Assembly: GCA_031961205.1 (NCBI GenBank)
Contig: JAVRLS010000024.1
Coordinates: 1-13,691 of the forward strand
Length of the DNA stretch: 13,691 nt
Direction of reading: 5' to 3'
DNA from: JAVRLS01 sp031961205
GTDB taxonomy: Archaea; Thermoplasmatota; Thermoplasmata; Thermoplasmatales; Thermoplasmataceae
This document shows positions 13,365 to 13,691 of this stretch, one piece after another. The stretch's first letter is position 1. Every line of letters starts with the position of its first letter. A program made the position numbers and the translations under genes. A model generated the notes under the pieces. It searched no databases. It saw only the letters and a list, made by a program, of their open reading frames with translations, and was not told the DNA's origin.

Positions 13365-13393
13365 AAAGTATAAATAGACTTTTGCTATACTTT
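13365..13393 (+). promoter_or_regulatory. 16S rRNA promoter with overlapping inverted repeats
   Basis: TATAAATA (13369-13376), preceded by purine-rich GAAAAG that can serve as a BRE, is the best TATA box in the window and predicts a start near 13395-13400. Its left part belongs to a perfect 8-bp inverted repeat AAAGTATA (13365-13372) / TATACTTT (13386-13393). An alternative repeat AAAAGT (13364-13369) / ACTTTT (13378-13383) shares the same left arm. Confidence 0.6.
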
Positions 13394-13581
13394 GATTTGC
13401 ACATAACAGGTATGGTAATACACCAACTAATAAGCGAAAGAGATGATCGACAATATTGTGTGCATGATTCTCTTGATCCAAGGTTGGGAAATATGTGGTA
13501 GCGAGATTAATGCTCGCTTCTGAAAGGTAGATGTCAACTGCTAATTCTATAAGAAGTGCCTAAAATAAAAGTGTGTTTATT

Positions 13582-13691
13582 AACTCCGGTCGATCCTGCC
13601 GGCGGTCACTGCTATCAGGTTTCGACTAAGCCATGCAAGTCAAGGGGCCGAAAGGTACCGGCGAACAGCTCAGTAACACGTGGATAATTTA
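13582..13691 (+). rRNA. 16S ribosomal RNA, 5' end (cut by window edge)
   Basis: The segment from about 13582 carries the archaeal 16S 5' signature: CTCCGGTCGATCCTGCCGG, then GCTATCAGGTTTCGACTAAG, CCATGCAAGTC, and the GGCGAACAGCTCAGTAACAC segment. The overall form matches Thermoplasmatales. The first base of the mature RNA is placed by comparison with known 5' ends and may be off by one or two. One deviation: the near-universal GGTTGATCC reads GGTCGATCC, with C at 13591. No 23S or 5S is visible, and in Thermoplasma the rRNA genes are unlinked. Confidence 0.97.

Larger units (their letters stand above)
13152..13581. other. Ankyrin promoter, small ORF, rRNA promoter and 16S leader
   Basis: About 430 bp with no recognised protein gene. 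From the left: the ankyrin TATA box (13172-13179, minus), a 32-codon ORF on plus (13187-13285), a T7A8 tract (13302-13316), the 16S promoter (TATAAATA 13369-13376), and a leader of about 185 nt. The leader has the palindrome ACAATATTGT (13450-13459), hairpin AGCGAG/CTCGCT (13500-13518) and AATAAA/TTTATT (13564-13581). Confidence 0.55.

Noticed and set aside
1..13691. CRISPR array, intact insertion sequence or defence island
   Set aside because: No regularly spaced repeats, no transposase or nuclease motifs, and no terminal repeats with target duplications were seen. The coding content is mostly housekeeping.

Overview
The window looks like a chromosomal segment of a thermoacidophilic archaeon of the Thermoplasmatales (Ferroplasma/Acidiplasma/Cuniculiplasma/Picrophilus type; the genus cannot be fixed from this sequence alone). 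Evidence: an archaeal 16S rRNA 5' end at the right edge preceded by its own promoter; an RNA polymerase subunit L gene; archaeal TrmG10, MptE and fructose-bisphosphate aldolase/phosphatase; a tRNA-Ser without encoded CCA; an AT-rich genome with heavy ATA/AGA/AGG codon use; and TATA boxes mostly centred 22-30 nt upstream of start codons, i.e. leaderless mRNAs. Three ORFs open with TTG, and for two of these the TATA spacing supports the TTG.

Layout. Left edge: the first 28 codons of a minus-strand DsrE/F-like gene, then a 476-bp AT-rich gap with two dyads. Next come a plus-strand LigB/Memo-type extradiol dioxygenase-like gene (563-1324) and a convergent minus-strand block: phosphoglucose/phosphomannose isomerase, an NFACT/Rqc2-family ribosome quality-control protein, the TrmG10 tRNA methyltransferase and RNA polymerase subunit L. 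A 479-bp divergent gap follows. Then a ComB-family phosphatase (+) overlaps by 14 bp the end of a minus-strand operon in which a DUF373 membrane protein gene and mptE (pterin diphosphokinase) overlap by 4 bp. A 72-residue winged-helix protein (-) with an apparently long structured leader sits back to back with a long, two-domain ThyX-like gene (+). Then come tRNA-Ser(CGA) (+), fructose-bisphosphate aldolase/phosphatase (+), a convergent ankyrin-repeat gene (-), a ~430-bp rRNA promoter/leader region and the first ~110 nt of 16S rRNA.

How the genes fit together. Most are core housekeeping: gluconeogenesis and sugar-phosphate interconversion (FBP aldolase/phosphatase, PGI/PMI), pterin cofactor synthesis (MptE), probable flavin-dependent dTMP synthesis (ThyX), translation and transcription (16S, tRNA-Ser, TrmG10, Rqc2-like, RpoL). 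The less understood genes are the ComB homologue (the coenzyme M pathway is not expected here), the DUF373 membrane protein, the LigB-like protein, the winged-helix protein and the ankyrin protein. I see no CRISPR array, phage module, intact IS element or defence island. The points most worth checking are the complementary motif loss in the two ThyX halves, the dyads overlapping the rRNA promoter, the structured leader of the winged-helix gene, and two short similar segments in unrelated gaps that could be mobile-element relics.
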